A DNA stretch of 64,000 bases, from the NCBI RefSeq assembly GCF_000208865.1, contig NC_018388.1, forward strand, positions 124,001-188,000, read 5' to 3'. Every line of letters starts with the position of its first letter. Positions within the stretch are counted from its first letter, which is position 1. The notes under the pieces are model-generated. The model saw nothing but the letters and a program-made list of their open reading frames with translations. It searched no databases and had not been told where the DNA came from. The stretch is from Neospora caninum Liverpool (lineage: Eukaryota > Apicomplexa > Conoidasida > Eucoccidiorida > Sarcocystidae). A program made the translations under genes and the position numbers. This document shows positions 1 to 12,600 of the stretch, in pieces.

Positions 1-591
1 TGCATCATACCGGGAAGGCTCCGCGCAATCTTCGGCTAGTAAGCGTCGACGGTAGACGCCAGATTCGTGCATCGAAACCTCCAGTGACTTGTGGCAGGAG
101 CAAAACCTCGCGGGCGCAGCAAAACCTCGCGGGCGCAGCAAAGACCCAGTTTGCGAATTCGAGTTGAAGCTTCAGCGCAGCTGCGCTGCATACCTGAGCC
201 GTGCATGTTTGGATGCAACGGCGGCTCTACGGCTCAGACGGGTGTCTGTGCCCATTAGCTAATGGAAGTGAGTTCCTGCACAAGCTTTTCAAGTCACGGA
301 AAGAGCGGCCTCCAGGTGTAGAGCGGTTACATTCTGAGCTCCACCTTTTGAGAGCGAGCGGCGATTTCCGCACCGGAAACTCTGTGTTTGTTTCGTGACT
401 GTCTGTGGCGGCACAGCCGCCCGAGCTGGTTCGCAGTCACGTAGGCCACTCTGAGGCCGATCCGTTAAAAGCGGAAGGCTCCTTTAGGGACCTGTCCGTA
501 TACTCCCGTGCTGGAAACAAGCTCCAGTGTCTTGTAGACCAGAGAATTCTCTTGATACTCCTCGCGGTTGTCCCGGTCGCTCCACGTTCCC
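1..591. other. 3' flank of the SMYD-type gene
   Basis: Spacer downstream of the minus-strand methyltransferase stop codon, probably holding its 3' UTR. I see no supported gene. A 19-bp direct duplication (two adjacent copies, about 101-138) is the only structure noticed. Short open frames on both strands have no recognisable content. Confidence 0.5.
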
Positions 592-3500
592 TCAAGACGT
601 CTCTCTGAGGTCGTGCAGAGCTCGTGCACACTGAGAAAGAACCTGCTCTGCATCACGCGCACGCCTGTCGCCGCCGCCAAACAGGGAAAAGCATATTCCG
701 CAAGCACGGCGAAGACACTCATAGCTTTGCAAGAGAACCTTTTCACGCGCACTGAGAACCTCGCTCGGCGACACATTCTCTGGTATCCTCGTCCCGTCCG
801 ATCCCCATGCGTGCCTGTCTGCCCCCTCTTTCCCGCCCGGTTCACATGCAGTTTCAGGTTTCTCACCCTCTTGCCAGGTTTGCCAAGCCTTCCGAGCTTC
901 TGTGTCGTCTCCCTCCCCGAGAAACAGAAGCAATCGACCGGCCGCCTGAAGCTCGTGAGCGGCTTCGGGCGACGACGGCCCGTGGATCGCCGACATCGCG
1001 TCGATCTGGTGCTCCTGCAGGAGTAAGACGCAGGGAATGTAAAACTCCGGCTGGCCGAGAAAAAGGGACAACACGCGGCCTCTGAGACCAGCGAGGAGGA
1101 GGTTTCCAGGGTGGCTGTGGGGGAACACCGTCTTGTACACGTACAGAAATCGATGCAGAAGACGCGACAGTTCTGGGCAAGACGCTTCACATTCCAAACG
1201 GCGCACCAGCCACGGCAGTTGTGCGAAACTCTGCCGCACCGCCTCCTGGTCTCGCAGGCTCAGTTCCCCCTGGCACAGCGTACACACCGAACTGGGCCAC
1301 GGGTGGTCTTCCGTCGCAGTTTGGCCTTTCGTTTCTTCCCTCGACGCTGGAGGAAACGCGCGATTTCCCTCGGGAGCTAGACACACCAAGTCCCGCGCAG
1401 ATGGCGCCGAGCCGTCCTCTGAGCGCCGACAGAGTCGGACCGGCAGGCGAAGCCGAATGTGCTTCGCCCAGGTGTCTTGCCTTTTTCTTTGCAGCCCCGA
1501 AACAGACGCCGAGCTTTGGAACCCGCAGGCGTTCCCACATGTGTCATCTTGAGAGCCAAGAGCGTCTTTACAACGGCCACGCGTCTCTGGGCGCCCGGCG
1601 GCAGCCATACACTGCAGCCTCCTTCCGTCCTCGAGGGCGAGGAGTGCATCGCCCTGCGGCGTGTAACAGACTGCGCGGCACTGGGGCGAATTGCAGAAGA
1701 AAATGTTTGCCGTTTGTGTGTCGAAAGCTTCACTGAGCGAGAAGAGACAAGGACTGAGATCCCTGTCGCCGTGGTTCGAGTTTCCTCCACAGACTGCCTT
1801 CTCGAGGATCTCCGAGCTACGCGGGGCCCCCTCCAAACTGCGGCGCTTCTCTGGAGTGGACACGCTCGTCTCCTCGTTTCCGTCGTGATCTTTTTCTCGC
1901 GATGCTGTCCCGTCTACCAAACGCCCCGCCTCCCCAGAAGGACGCTCCCTCTCCGCTACGGCTACACGCAGCAGCCCCGCCTCGCGCCCGTTCGCCGCCC
2001 CCACGCAGCAGCCACAGCACAGCGGACAACAGCAGAGAAATCCGTAGCCGCGAAGGAGGTGTTCTCGCCGCTCTCTCGCGCGGCTGAACGCGACTCGAGG
2101 CACGTACGAAATGCAGATTTCCTCGTCTTTTTGAATGTCGCGAATGGCCACAATGCGAATGGCGAGTCGAGAGCGACTGCCGTCACCAAAGACCGCTCTC
2201 GCGTTGTATGTACAGCTGTGGTTCATGCAGCTGATCGGCGGCCCGTACAAACCCTGGGCGCAAACGCTGTCCGTGAAACAGCAAGGACAGTTGGAAAGCG
2301 ACGCTTCGCTGGACTCGAGAGAGGCTAAACAACCTGCAGCTTCGGAGCCTAACTGCGCATCCCTTCCTGCGTTCCGGCTCTCGACATCGGAAGTCAACAC
2401 TCCCGGGCGAGCTGTCGTGACGCTGGACTCGCTAGGCTGTCCCGAGAGAATCGAAAAGAGATTTCGTGACAACTTCAAAAGCATACATGTCAACTGATCT
2501 ACTGAGAATTCCTGTGTCACGCGCTGCGCAAAGCGCGCTAAGCTGGCCTGGTGTGTGTGGCGAGACAAATCTGTTTCCGTATGTCCGTCTGACGCGCCTG
2601 CCGAAGAAGGCCCAGAGGAACAGACAGCGAGTGACTTGGAGAGAACCACAAGGAGGAGAGAAACAAACTCCCGAGCTGCGGCGTACTCCTGCCTCTCGGT
2701 TTCTTCGCTGGCGCTGACAAGTGAAGTGCCGTTCTCGCGTGTCGGATCGAAACAAAAACACCGGAGACTTTCGTCGACATAACTCAGCGCCGGCTTGCAT
2801 GCGACCTGTCTCTCCTCTGCTGAAGAAGCCGTTCCGTCGGCCGTCCTCGCCTCTTCTCCAGCTTCATGACGCTCCTGACTCCGCCGAGAAGACGCGACTC
2901 CCTCACTCGGCCCGAGCGACGGAGCGGAGGAAGCGCCGCCCGCCACAAAGGCCGCGAGGTTGACGCCACGCAGCAGGCATTTCAGGAGAAGCCGTTGCAC
3001 GGCTGTGGGGAAGAACCCGCCGGACACCCGGAAAAGTTCTGAAGCGCGCAGAAACGCCCAAACAGGAGAGGAAAAGGAACAAATCCGAGAGATGGAACCA
3101 CGAGAACAGGCAAAATGTGGGCACGGCTTTCAGGAAGGCACCAACCCATGTTTATATTGGTACAAACAAATATAATATATATATATATATATATGTATAT
3201 ATAAATGTATATGTGTATACGTGTTTCTGTTCACATGCCGTTTCTCTCTCTACGAATATCCTCTATCCGTGTCCGTGCGATACACCTGCACATAGGGACA
3301 CGCGCGCGTGCTCGACTCCTGCATGCGAATCTCTTTCTCTATCCTACACTGTATATCCACAAACACACACATACATGCATACAAGCATACATACAAGCGT
3401 ACATACAAGCATACCTACAAGCATACGTACACGCAAACAAGCATGTAGTTTCATTAAGAATGCGCTGCTCGCCAAACTCCTCCAGTGTGGAGAGGGGTAA

Positions 3501-4186
3501 GCTCAGAAAGGGGGAAGCCAAGAGATGGACCCCGACGAAGAGAAGCGAGAAGAGAAGCGGCCAAGGGAGAGGAAATCACAGAACTCCCTCTCGCAGCACG
3601 GCTTTTTTCGGTGGGCTGTTTGTAGGAGTGAAAAGGGTTTACCTCCAAACAGCCCGCACTCTTTCTTGTGGTTAGTCCAGTCTTCTCGTTGACAGCGCAT
3701 GGAGCAGTAGTAAGTGCATCGACACTGAGAGCATCTCAGGACTTTCTGGGATCTTTCGCTTCGAGAGGACGCGCAGTCTCTTTTCGAGACCAAGAGAGAG
3801 ACATGATTCACTGGAGTGAGACACACTGCGCAGGCGGTCGGCCGACTCGCGGCATGCTTGGGGGTGTTTGAAGTCTTCGAATCGCAAAGACACTCGCATT
3901 CTCCCTTCTCGCGTCTCTTCTCGCCCTCCGGCCCGTTCGCTGTCTCCTTCCCTCGTTCATTCTTCAGCACAGAAGAAGAGGAAGAAGAAGAGGAAGAAGA
4001 AGAGGAAGAAGAGGAAGGACGAATTGGTTGATGAACGGAACAGCTTGGGTCGGCTACAGGGACAAAGACGAGAGGCTCGATGGCGGATAGGATTTCGGTC
4101 CCCGAAGGAATGTACATTCGAGCAAACAGGCCTCTACCTTTCTCTCGGCCTGCGTCTCGCACCTCTGCACGAACCAGCGGCGCCAT
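592..4186 (-). CDS. SET/MYND-domain (SMYD-like) protein lysine methyltransferase
   Basis: Two exons are predicted: 4186-3643 and 3038-592 (intron 3039-3642), giving 996 residues. The first exon starts at a Met followed within 20 residues by KGRGLFA, the N-terminal SET signature of SMYD proteins, which is why I chose this start over the upstream in-frame Met at 4345. A poly-Ser run follows, then a MYND zinc finger at about residues 119-177 (CAVC, CSQC, YYCSMRCQ, HKKEC). The second exon carries the catalytic SET core: NHSC at about 454-457, then EEICISYV, and a post-SET cysteine cluster (FLCCCPLCC, about 520). The C-terminal part is helical and contains HPGNLLLAGLRG, like the TPR-like end of SMYD proteins. 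The protein is about twice the usual SMYD length because of low-complexity insertions between MYND and the SET core and after the post-SET cluster. By family it would use S-adenosylmethionine to methylate lysines; the substrate is unknown. It diverges from cytochrome b5. Confidence 0.85.
3175..3210. repeat. (TA)n microsatellite in SMYD intron
   Basis: Alternating TA tract with occasional G, inside the single intron of the SMYD-like gene. It is followed at 3360-3440 by a degenerate ACATACAAGCAT-type tract. Confidence 0.8.
3964..4016 (-). repeat. GAA/TTC triplet tract encoding poly-serine
   Basis: Run of imperfect GAA/GAG triplets on the plus strand. On the coding (minus) strand it reads as consecutive serines in the SMYD-like protein, between the SET N-terminal segment and the MYND finger. 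It is in frame in exon 1 and is likely to vary in length. Confidence 0.75.
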
Positions 4187-5379
4187 GTCCCCTCTGCAGA
4201 GGATTTTCGATCTTTCTTCTCTCCTCTCCGGGAAAACCCCGTTTTCTCCGGAAGAGAGGTGGAGAGAACAGAGAGATCGAGGCAGGGAAGAGCACGCGAT
4301 ACAGAGAAGAGAACGCGATAGACAGAAGAACGCGAGACGGAACACGGAAGGGAAGGAACGGGAGACAAACGAGAAAGAGAGCAGGCGAGAGAGACACCAG
4401 GAAGGAAGAAAGACGCGCAGAGCACGAGCGGGAAGAAGTTAGTTGGCGAGGCGGGGAATCCCTCACGAGACAGAGAGATCTGAAATCCGAAGGCAAAGCG
4501 GAGGAACGAGAAGATATATCACGGAAGCAAAAAGGAAAGAACGAATCGAACGAGGAAGAGAACACGACTTTCCGGTTACATTCGCACAGAAAGCACTGAC
4601 ACTCGACATCCTTCGCCGAATGTGCGCGCTGTGAGAAATCGTGAAAAGCGTGTTTATATCTCCATATCCGCCACGTCGCTCTCTGTCGTTCGTTTCGCCG
4701 CCTCAACTTCCCGAGAGCTTCTCCTGCCCCTTTTTTCTTTCCCTGATTCTTCCTGAAACCAACAGGAACCGCCCTCAGTCGGAAAGCTTTCCACCGAGAA
4801 CCTTTCCTTGTCGCAAACTTTTTTTCGTGCCCGTGTGTCGAGCCTCACGACCGGCGCGAGACAGCGAGGCAGGCTTAGGTCGGACGTCTGAGAACCTTAA
4901 TTTTCTCTCCTCGCTTCTTCCCCCTCTTATCTTCTGCGTTTTCTTTCGTTCGTTTTTTCGTTTCTGCTTTCTCTCGCTGCTGCCTCGACCAAGCTTTCTC
5001 GCTTACGCTGCAGAGAGAAGAGAGACACACGACGAGACAGAGAGACGGGGCACGCAAAGGTGCCGCTCCCTTCTTCTTCTTTGCGGGTGTGAGAAAAAAG
5101 GGAATTTGAAAGGAACGCGCAGTTCAAAGCTCCAGTTGTCCACTTCACTCTTTCTCTTTCAGCCTGTGAAAAACGTGGCTTGCCGTTTCTGCGCCTTCAC
5201 AGAGCCTCGTTTCCTTAACAGACGCGCAGCAGCCGCCCTCCCGCGCTGTCCGGATTCCCCCTCCTTTCTCCCGACATCTTCTCCTCTTCAAAACACCCTC
5301 TTCCTCGCCTTTCTGCCTTCTTTCTCGCCTTCTTCACGTTTTCCTCCCTTCCTTTTCCCTCGTGAACTGAGTGGCAACC
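4187..5379. promoter_or_regulatory. Divergent spacer between SMYD-like gene and cytochrome b5
   Basis: 1.19 kb between two start codons pointing away from each other, so it must hold both 5' UTRs and promoters. The left half is strongly purine-rich on the plus strand (GA-rich, about 4250-4560) and the right half pyrimidine-rich (about 4690-5370), a strand asymmetry centred near 4620. No TATA box or specific operator can be assigned. Open frames here are low-complexity shadows. Confidence 0.5.
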
Positions 5380-5773
5380 ATGGCGAAGAAAGACGCAGGA
5401 GAAGAATGGAGGAAACGGGTGATCTCCATGGGGGAGGTGAAAAAACACAACAACGACAAAGACATGTGGTGCGTCATCCACGGCGTCGTCTACGACCTCA
5501 CGCCTGTCTTGGATAAACACCCTGGGGGCGCGGAAGTCCTCCTCGACTTTGCCGGTGAGAAAACGCGCTCCCGGCGTCTCCTGCACAAGACATGCTCTTC
5601 TCTCCAGCTTCGAAACAGGGAATAAAGACAAATTTCCCCTCACCTCTCTCCCCGACACACACTCCAAAACACCAGTCGTTCTTTGTCTGTACATATTTGT
5701 GTATTTATATATATATATGTATATATATGTATATATATATGTATATATATGTATATATATATGTATATATATG

Positions 5774-5804
<31 letters not shown>

Positions 5805-6801
5805 GTATATATATGTATCTATATGTATATATATGTATATATGTATATATGTGCACATGTATATATCCATCTATGTGAATCTGTATATATGCATGTGCAT
5901 CTATCTCTACCTGTTTATACCTACATATATGTCTCTATATCTAATCTGTCGATCTCGAGGTGTATCTGTATATTGCGTTTGTGCGCCTTTTCCGTTTTAG
6001 GCCAGGACGCGACGGACGCTTTTGAAGATATCGGCCACAGTTTCAGCGCCCGGCAAATGGCCACGCCTTTCGCCGTTGGAGTCCTCGAGGGCTGCGAAGA
6101 CACCGCGACTGGATGCGTCACGAAGCCGCCTCCGACAACCTGCTCTGTAAGCACACACAAATGCGGGCTTCGAATATCAGGCGTTCCCTGCGTATGCACG
6201 GACGCAGCTCTCCTCTCTCTGTGCCTTTTCCTCTGTTTTTCTCTGGACCAATACATAACCACGATGAGTATATATATATATATATGTATAATTGATATCC
6301 TCTCTCGTTTGTGTGTATATATATGCAAGTGTGTGCAAATACATGTAAAAATTATATGTATAAATTTGTCTCAAATTCAGTATACGTGTGCATATAAGCA
6401 TGTCTAATTATAAGCATAGTTGCCAGCAAGCAGTCCTTACGGGAGGTGCGGCTGTTCAGTTGCAGAAAGCGAATCGAAGAGACGCCTGCGGCCGCGCCCG
6501 GAGACGCACAGTTCTTTCTTCCGTTCTCTTTCTTTTCCATCTACCTTTCTCTTTCTGTCTTCTTCAGTCTCTGTCTCTTTCGCAGCCTTTCGTTCTGTTC
6601 TTCTCTCTGTGTCTGTAAAAAGGCATTCTTTCTGTGCAATACAAAGCCTCGACAAGCTTTTGCAGATCTTTGGAATGGTTCTCGTGTTCTTAGGCACAGA
6701 GGCTGAAGAACTGCGAATCGATGAAGGGTGGTGTGGGAGCAGCGGCGCTCGTCGTCCTCGCGGCGGTAGCAGCCGTTTACTACATTTTTAATCTTTCCTA
6801 G
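5380..6801 (+). CDS. CYB5: Cytochrome b5, tail-anchored
   Basis: Three exons: 5380-5554, 6001-6146 and 6694-6801, giving 142 residues, the normal length for microsomal cytochrome b5. The start sits in a good context (CAACCATGG). The heme-binding domain covers about residues 15-90, with axial histidines at about 47 (in DKHPGG) and 71 (in DIGHS). The last exon encodes a single hydrophobic segment (residues about 117-139, [18 protein letters not shown]) ending three residues from the stop, a typical C-terminal ER or outer-mitochondrial tail anchor. The protein would pass electrons from cytochrome b5 reductase to lipid desaturases and hydroxylases. The exon 3 acceptor could also lie 6 nt downstream, removing two residues. 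Intron phases agree across all joins. Confidence 0.93.
5700..5870. repeat. (TATATATG)n microsatellite in cytochrome b5 intron 1
   Basis: About 170 bp of TA repeats interrupted by G every 6-12 bp. It lies in intron 1. A shorter copy lies in intron 2 (about 6265-6290). It gives long Tyr/Ile open frames on both strands that are not genes. Confidence 0.9.
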
Positions 6802-9081
6802 AAAGGAAGACTCAGCGGAAGATTTAGAAACAGCTACACGAAAAAGTGAAGTGACGAGAGGTGTAGCGGCCGGAAGACGGTGAAGACGAGAGTTGCAAAG
6901 AAGGAAAGGAGGCACTTCTTCTTCATTTTGTGATGGTTCTGACCAACAAAAGGCGTGTTTGCTTTCGGTTTTCTGCCGCGCGGCTTCCTGTGGTCTTTTC
7001 GGCGCTCGTCGCATTTCTCTCTTCTCTTGACGTGATGCCTTTCTCTGTTTCACAAACTCTTTTTCACCTTCTCTCTTCACTGCCTTCTGATTCGGGGCGT
7101 CTCTCGTTCGCTTCTCAACGACGGGGATCTTGAAACAGAGGGCGTGGCGCACACAAAAACTTTCCTTAAACCTGTCTCTGCACGTTGTGTCTTCGTCCCT
7201 CTTCTCGAGGTTTTCTGACGTTTCATTTTCTCCGCTTTTCCACTCTTCTGACTCTCTTCAGTCGGAGCCTCTCTCCCTTTCTTCCTCTCAACGCCCGAGG
7301 CGCTCAAGTGCAAGAAACAACCTGCAAACCCGCAAACTGTTTGTTCCTTTGGATACGTACGTCTACGTAGATTTTATCTTTGAACTTTGCACAAACCCAC
7401 GGATACATATGGCCATACACTCTGGTTTATAACATGTATGCATACGCTCGCGAATCATCTATGCATCGACCCCCCAACTCTATCCTCAACCTCTCTCCGC
7501 ATGCGTACCAGCAGAAAGAGAGGAGTGTCTATGGGTTGTGTATGTCGGTCTGTAACTATGTACTATAAACATATGCTTTAGACGCTCGTATAAATTCGTT
7601 TTATAAATATGCAAAGAGGTGCGTTTTTCTTGTGAAGGACGACAGGTGCTGAGCCTGTTTAGAAAGCTGCACAGAGCAACGCGAAACGAGAACCACGCGC
7701 GAGGACGATCGAGGAGAGAAAAAAGGTGAAGAACGTTTTAGACACAAGGAAAGACCAAAAGAGAGCGTTTTAGACAGAACTCTTAGCTGGCGAGAGTTCC
7801 TTTTCCGCAGACGAGAGGACACGACGCTGCTCTGCTCCCGTCTTTTTCGAGAAAGAGGAGACAGGCACTACCCTCTCTGCTGTGTGTTTCTCCTTTTTCT
7901 CCATACGTTTGCGTATTTTTTTGTTCGCACTGTCCTAGATCTCTCTCCCATTCTCGTTTTTTCCACTTCCTCGAGACTCTCTTTGGATGTCTTCTCACAG
8001 GTTGCAGCTGGAGAGGAGATAAGGTTTCCTCCCTGTCTGTGTGTCCCAGTCGTGGGAACGCAGAGCGATGTTTTCAGTTTAGGTTTCTCGCCCTTTTCGA
8101 GTAGGCTCCGCCTTTCCTAAAACCGTTCCGAGTGAATGAACGGGAAGAAGAGGGTGAAAACAGAAGAGCAGAGGAGACACAAATCTCCACAGAAAAGCTA
8201 CCATGTGGAAAAGAATGAAAGGAAAACTCAGGCGTAAAAAGATCTCTGCACAGCTGAGGAAGAAACCAGTTTGTGTTTTCCCGTTCTTCCTTCCAAGAAG
8301 GCAAACCCGCAAAGAGAAAGACCCGTCAATCGAAGCATCGCGATCTTCGGGTTCACGCAGAGGCCGTTTTTTCCAGCGCCTCGTGTGTGTGGGTCTAACC
8401 AGCCAACGCTGTATCCATATATAAGCCGACCCATCAAGTGCGGCGACCGGAACGATCTCCGGATGGACAGTCCACAGAGAGCTGAACCGATCTGTGGAGC
8501 CTCGACACGAGATATGGAAACCTGTATCTTTCTTGAGAGAAAAGCATGCGTGTGATGAACTGTATAAACCCCCGCATGCATATCTCCCACACATGTATGC
8601 ACGTCTAGATATGTATACACGTATGTTGATGTGTGGACGGCGAGAAAACGACCTTTGCGTTAAACGATTACCGAACAAAAAAAGGCGGAGACGCAGCTGC
8701 CTCCTGAAGAAGCTTGGAGACATCCTCTCCTGTTCAAATCCGTGGCAACCAATGGCGCTCTCTTCTCCGCTTCACCCGCGCTGCCTTCTCTGTCGCCACA
8801 GAAGCGCAGAACACGCCTCCTCACCTTTTAAACTTCTCTCCTTCCTCTCCTCTTCCTCCTCGTTCTTCTCACTTTCCCCACGAAACTCTTCAAAAGGCCT
8901 CCGCAAAAAATCCTCTCGTCTTCCAGGTGAAACACCCGTCCATCACCTTTTCATAAATATCGCCACAAACACAAATACGGTCCTCTCTACCCTCTCTCCC
9001 TTTTCCAAGCACACATATATATACCCATATACAGATGTATATATGAACAGATATACACTATATATAAGTATGCAGATTATA

Positions 9082-9116
<35 letters not shown>

Positions 9117-9169
9117 GTAAAACACGACTCACCATCTTTATGCGCGCCCATTTCCCTTGCTTCTTCGTG
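6802..9169. other. Convergent spacer downstream of cytochrome b5 and the 713-residue gene
   Basis: 2.4 kb between two converging genes, so it should hold two 3' UTRs and polyadenylation sites. It contains T-rich and CT-rich stretches, a TA microsatellite at about 9083-9113 and scattered open frames without recognisable domains. Nothing here supports another gene. Confidence 0.5.
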
Positions 9170-9528
9170 TCACGCATCTCTCTGTTTTTCCTTTCTCCCC
9201 TCTGTTTCCTGTGCCTTGAGGTAGTTTTCCCAGATTTCTCGCGCATTGATTTTCAAGTAGATGCACTGCTGACTGATGGGCTCTGCCTCGTTTCCCAAAC
9301 CGTCTTCAGACGATTCCGCGGCATGCGCCGGCAGCTTTGCTCCCGTTTTCGCTGCCTCGGCCATATCGGCGTCCACGGCGAACGCGGACGTCACCTCCTC
9401 CCAGATGCTTCGCGCCTTGTCGTTTTGCGTCGTCTGAAAAAAACCAAAGAACCTGGCAGGCTTTCCACCCCCTTCGCATGCGGGAATGTACTCTTTCCTT
9501 GAGTGTCATTAACGAATACCCAGATATA

Positions 9529-9567
<39 letters not shown>

Positions 9568-9590
9568 CTACGTATATATATATGTATATC

Positions 9591-9627
<37 letters not shown>

Positions 9628-12600
9628 CTGTGCACAGAGATGAGGGGTAGTGTCTATTTGAAACGAAGGCGAGGCGTGTAAAACAGGCAAACGTTTCGAG
9701 GGCGTAAACAGGCTCTCTTTCGTCACCCTTGAGGAAACACTCCCGGTTCGAAGAGAGATGCTTTCTCAAAGTTCCACGAGAAGAGGCAGACAGTGTGAGT
9801 GTGTTTACACATAAAGCAGATTTGGAACGTAGAGAAGAGGGAAACGCGGCACAAAGAGGCGGCGAAAACAACGTGGGGAGACAGGGGTGAAGAGGCCGAG
9901 AACCGATCCTCTCCTCTCGGTTGGCCACCCGAAAACGCGTGCACACTTGGCCTTTTGCTTTTCAAAACCACCGTTCTTCCCCTTCCCCACGAACCGCGAA
10001 AGACAAACCCGACAGCCTGAGCGCTCTTCTGTTGGTACATCGAAAAAAAACGTGCAGGACTCCCGAGTGAGTGACGCGCGCGAAGCTCCTCAACTTCCCT
10101 CTGTCCCCGTCCAGTCTCTGTCTTGTTGCATTCTCCCCGACTCTTGCCTCGTGTGTTCTCTTTTCCCCTCCTGCCTCGCCCACCCCTCAACCCGCGTCAC
10201 CTTTTCTTTGTATTCCTATTTCTGCGAGCGTGCGTGTTTTGTCGTCTTTCGGTTACCTGCGTGTGAAGGGCGTCTTTTATCTTTTCGTGGAGAGCATGCG
10301 CTCGACGAAGGCGCTCGAGATTCACCGATCCAAACCAGTGCACGTCGATTGTCACTTTTTCGAGGAGGGTTTGGGCTGTGTCTTTGGAAAGCGCTTCTTT
10401 CGAACCCGCCTCCTTCCGCTCTTCCGTCTCCGTTTTCTCTTTGGTTTGTCCCGTGTGTTTTCGTTTCTTCGACACCCCCAGCAAGGCAGAGAGCGAAGAG
10501 CCGCGACGCTCGGCCGACCCGCCCCAGATCGAAGAAAGAGAAACTTTGTTGCGCGGCGCCTCCGCGGAGACGCCGTCCGAAGCTGCCACGTGGAAACTGC
10601 GACAGAGAAGACGCGAGCAGTAAAATGCAAAGGTTGGGGACAAAAAACCCGCGAGAAACAGGAGAAAAAGGTGTGCGGAGAGAGACACGAGATCCAGGCG
10701 ACCTTGTTCGCTCTGCCTCACAAAGAAACTCAGAGAAAAACCAAGCAAGGGAAGAGAGCACGATACGAAAAACAGGAGAAAAAGGTGAAAGCAAGAAGAG
10801 AAAGAAGGTGAGGGAGAGAGGCGAGAGACAACGACCACGAAAAGAGGAAAACACTGAAAGACAATAGGAAGAGAAAGACAAGAGAAAGAAAAGGAAAAGC
10901 GAAGGAAGAAAAGGAGAACAGGACCACAGAACGAATCGAAGGAGACGAAAAAACCTACCAATACTGGATGTGCGCATGCAGCTGTACGCCGACGGGGCCC
11001 TCCGTCTTTGAACACAAGTGAGACGGAGAAGAGGAAGAGGAAGACGAGTCAGGAGAGGAAGGAGACGAGTCAGGAGAGGAAGGAGGCGAGTCAGGAGAGG
11101 AAGGAGGCGAGTCAGGAGAGGAAGGAGGCGAGTCAGGAGAGGAAGAAGACGAGTCAGGAGAGGAAGAAGATAGTCTGTGGCGGTTGGACGGGGAGTGGAC
11201 AGTGACAAGCTGATTATGCATCGAGTTCGTGGGAAGAGGAACGAGGAGACAGAGAGGAGGGAGAGAGAGAAGAGGAAAAAGGAAATCGACGCTCGACCCT
11301 CCGGTGTACGTTCGATTCTGCAAATGGAGAATTAACAACGCTTCGAGGACCGAGTCTAACGTAGCCCTGGCGTGCGGACGGAGAATGTCGTGAAGACGCG
11401 TGAGGAGCCGCGCAAATCCATCAGCGCCTGAAAACAAAGTTCAAACCGGAAGTGCATCACCTGCGCGCTCCTCTCTTCCTTCTCCCTTCCACTCGCTCTT
11501 CTCTTTCCATCTCTTTCTCTTTCGCGAGGCGAGAATCTGATTTCCTGACCGAGATGTGAACGGGCGACGAGTTGAAGGCCGCGAATCTTCACGAGAGCCG
11601 TTCCCCGTCTTTCTACAACAGCCCCTGAGGAGCGACGCGACTGTTTCGCAGTCCACACTGTCCCCAAACACGCACCGGAGACGAAACTCCCGTTGAGGAG
11701 GAACGAGTCGCGCTGGGCGTCCTTCGCGTCTTGCGCGACCTGCGGAAGCGCTGAAGCGGAGAAGAGGTCGGCTGCGTCGTGGCGAAAACACACCGACGGA
11801 AGGCGCAAGAGCCGGTGCCTGAAACCAGCGAGAGAAGGCAACGAAAAACCATGAGAGCGGAAAGGAACTAACGGCACGGGACAGCTGCACTCGCAGGCAT
11901 AAAAACCGCATCAACCTGTCAACAGAAACGATGAAACCGCACACAAAAACTCCTCTATCTACTCCACTCGACATGCATATATACATACATACACACATAT
12001 ATACATACATTTTATATATATATATAGAGAGAGAGAGAGAGAAGTGGATGTCTCCTTCTCTCTGTCTCTGCCTGGAAATGTGGATTTATCTCGCTAGATT
12101 TATATATATATATATATATGCTGTCCAGATTTCTGTCGCTGTCGATGGCTCGACGCGGTGCACAAGGCCGAGGCGAAAACCGCCCTTCTCAGGAGCGTTT
12201 CATTTCTCCATTTTACACGTGGCGTCTCTCCACACGCAGTTCTTCAACTTTACCAGAAATCGACGAGGTCGCCTGCCGCACTTGGCCGCGCGCGGGCGAG
12301 AGCCTCTCTCTGCAGAGCATCCGTCGGGCGCCGGCAGCATGTCGGCTGCATCCAGAAACTCTCGAAAGCCTCGTCCGCTCGACGCCCGTCGCTGCGCCGG
12401 AGTGTACACACACGCCGGAAGTGGGAGGCGAACCGCTCTCTGTCCGCGATTTTCGCCTCCTGGACCGGGAGCATTCCCGAGTCAGGCGGTGTACATACAC
12501 CCGAAGCGACTGTTGAGACACTCGCCAGCCGCCAGGCCTCTGCTTGTTTCTGCACGAGAAAAAAAACCCCGAAAACGCGCCTCAGTCTGGAGATCCCCGT

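Noticed and set aside
5592..5900. Tyr/Ile-rich open frames on both strands
   Set aside because: (TATATATG)n microsatellite in cytochrome b5 intron 1.
9723..10190. Possible extra exon (KSAQAVGFVFRGSWG) in the 713-residue gene
   Set aside because: Exons 10257-10596 and 9170-9433 join directly in phase 0 with a smooth helical sequence; no donor for this segment looked good.
11461..11549. Extension of exon 3 of the 713-residue gene to the CAG|GTGATG donor
   Set aside because: It adds an Arg/Glu low-complexity tail and puts exon 4 out of frame; the GTCAGG donor at 11549 keeps the frame.
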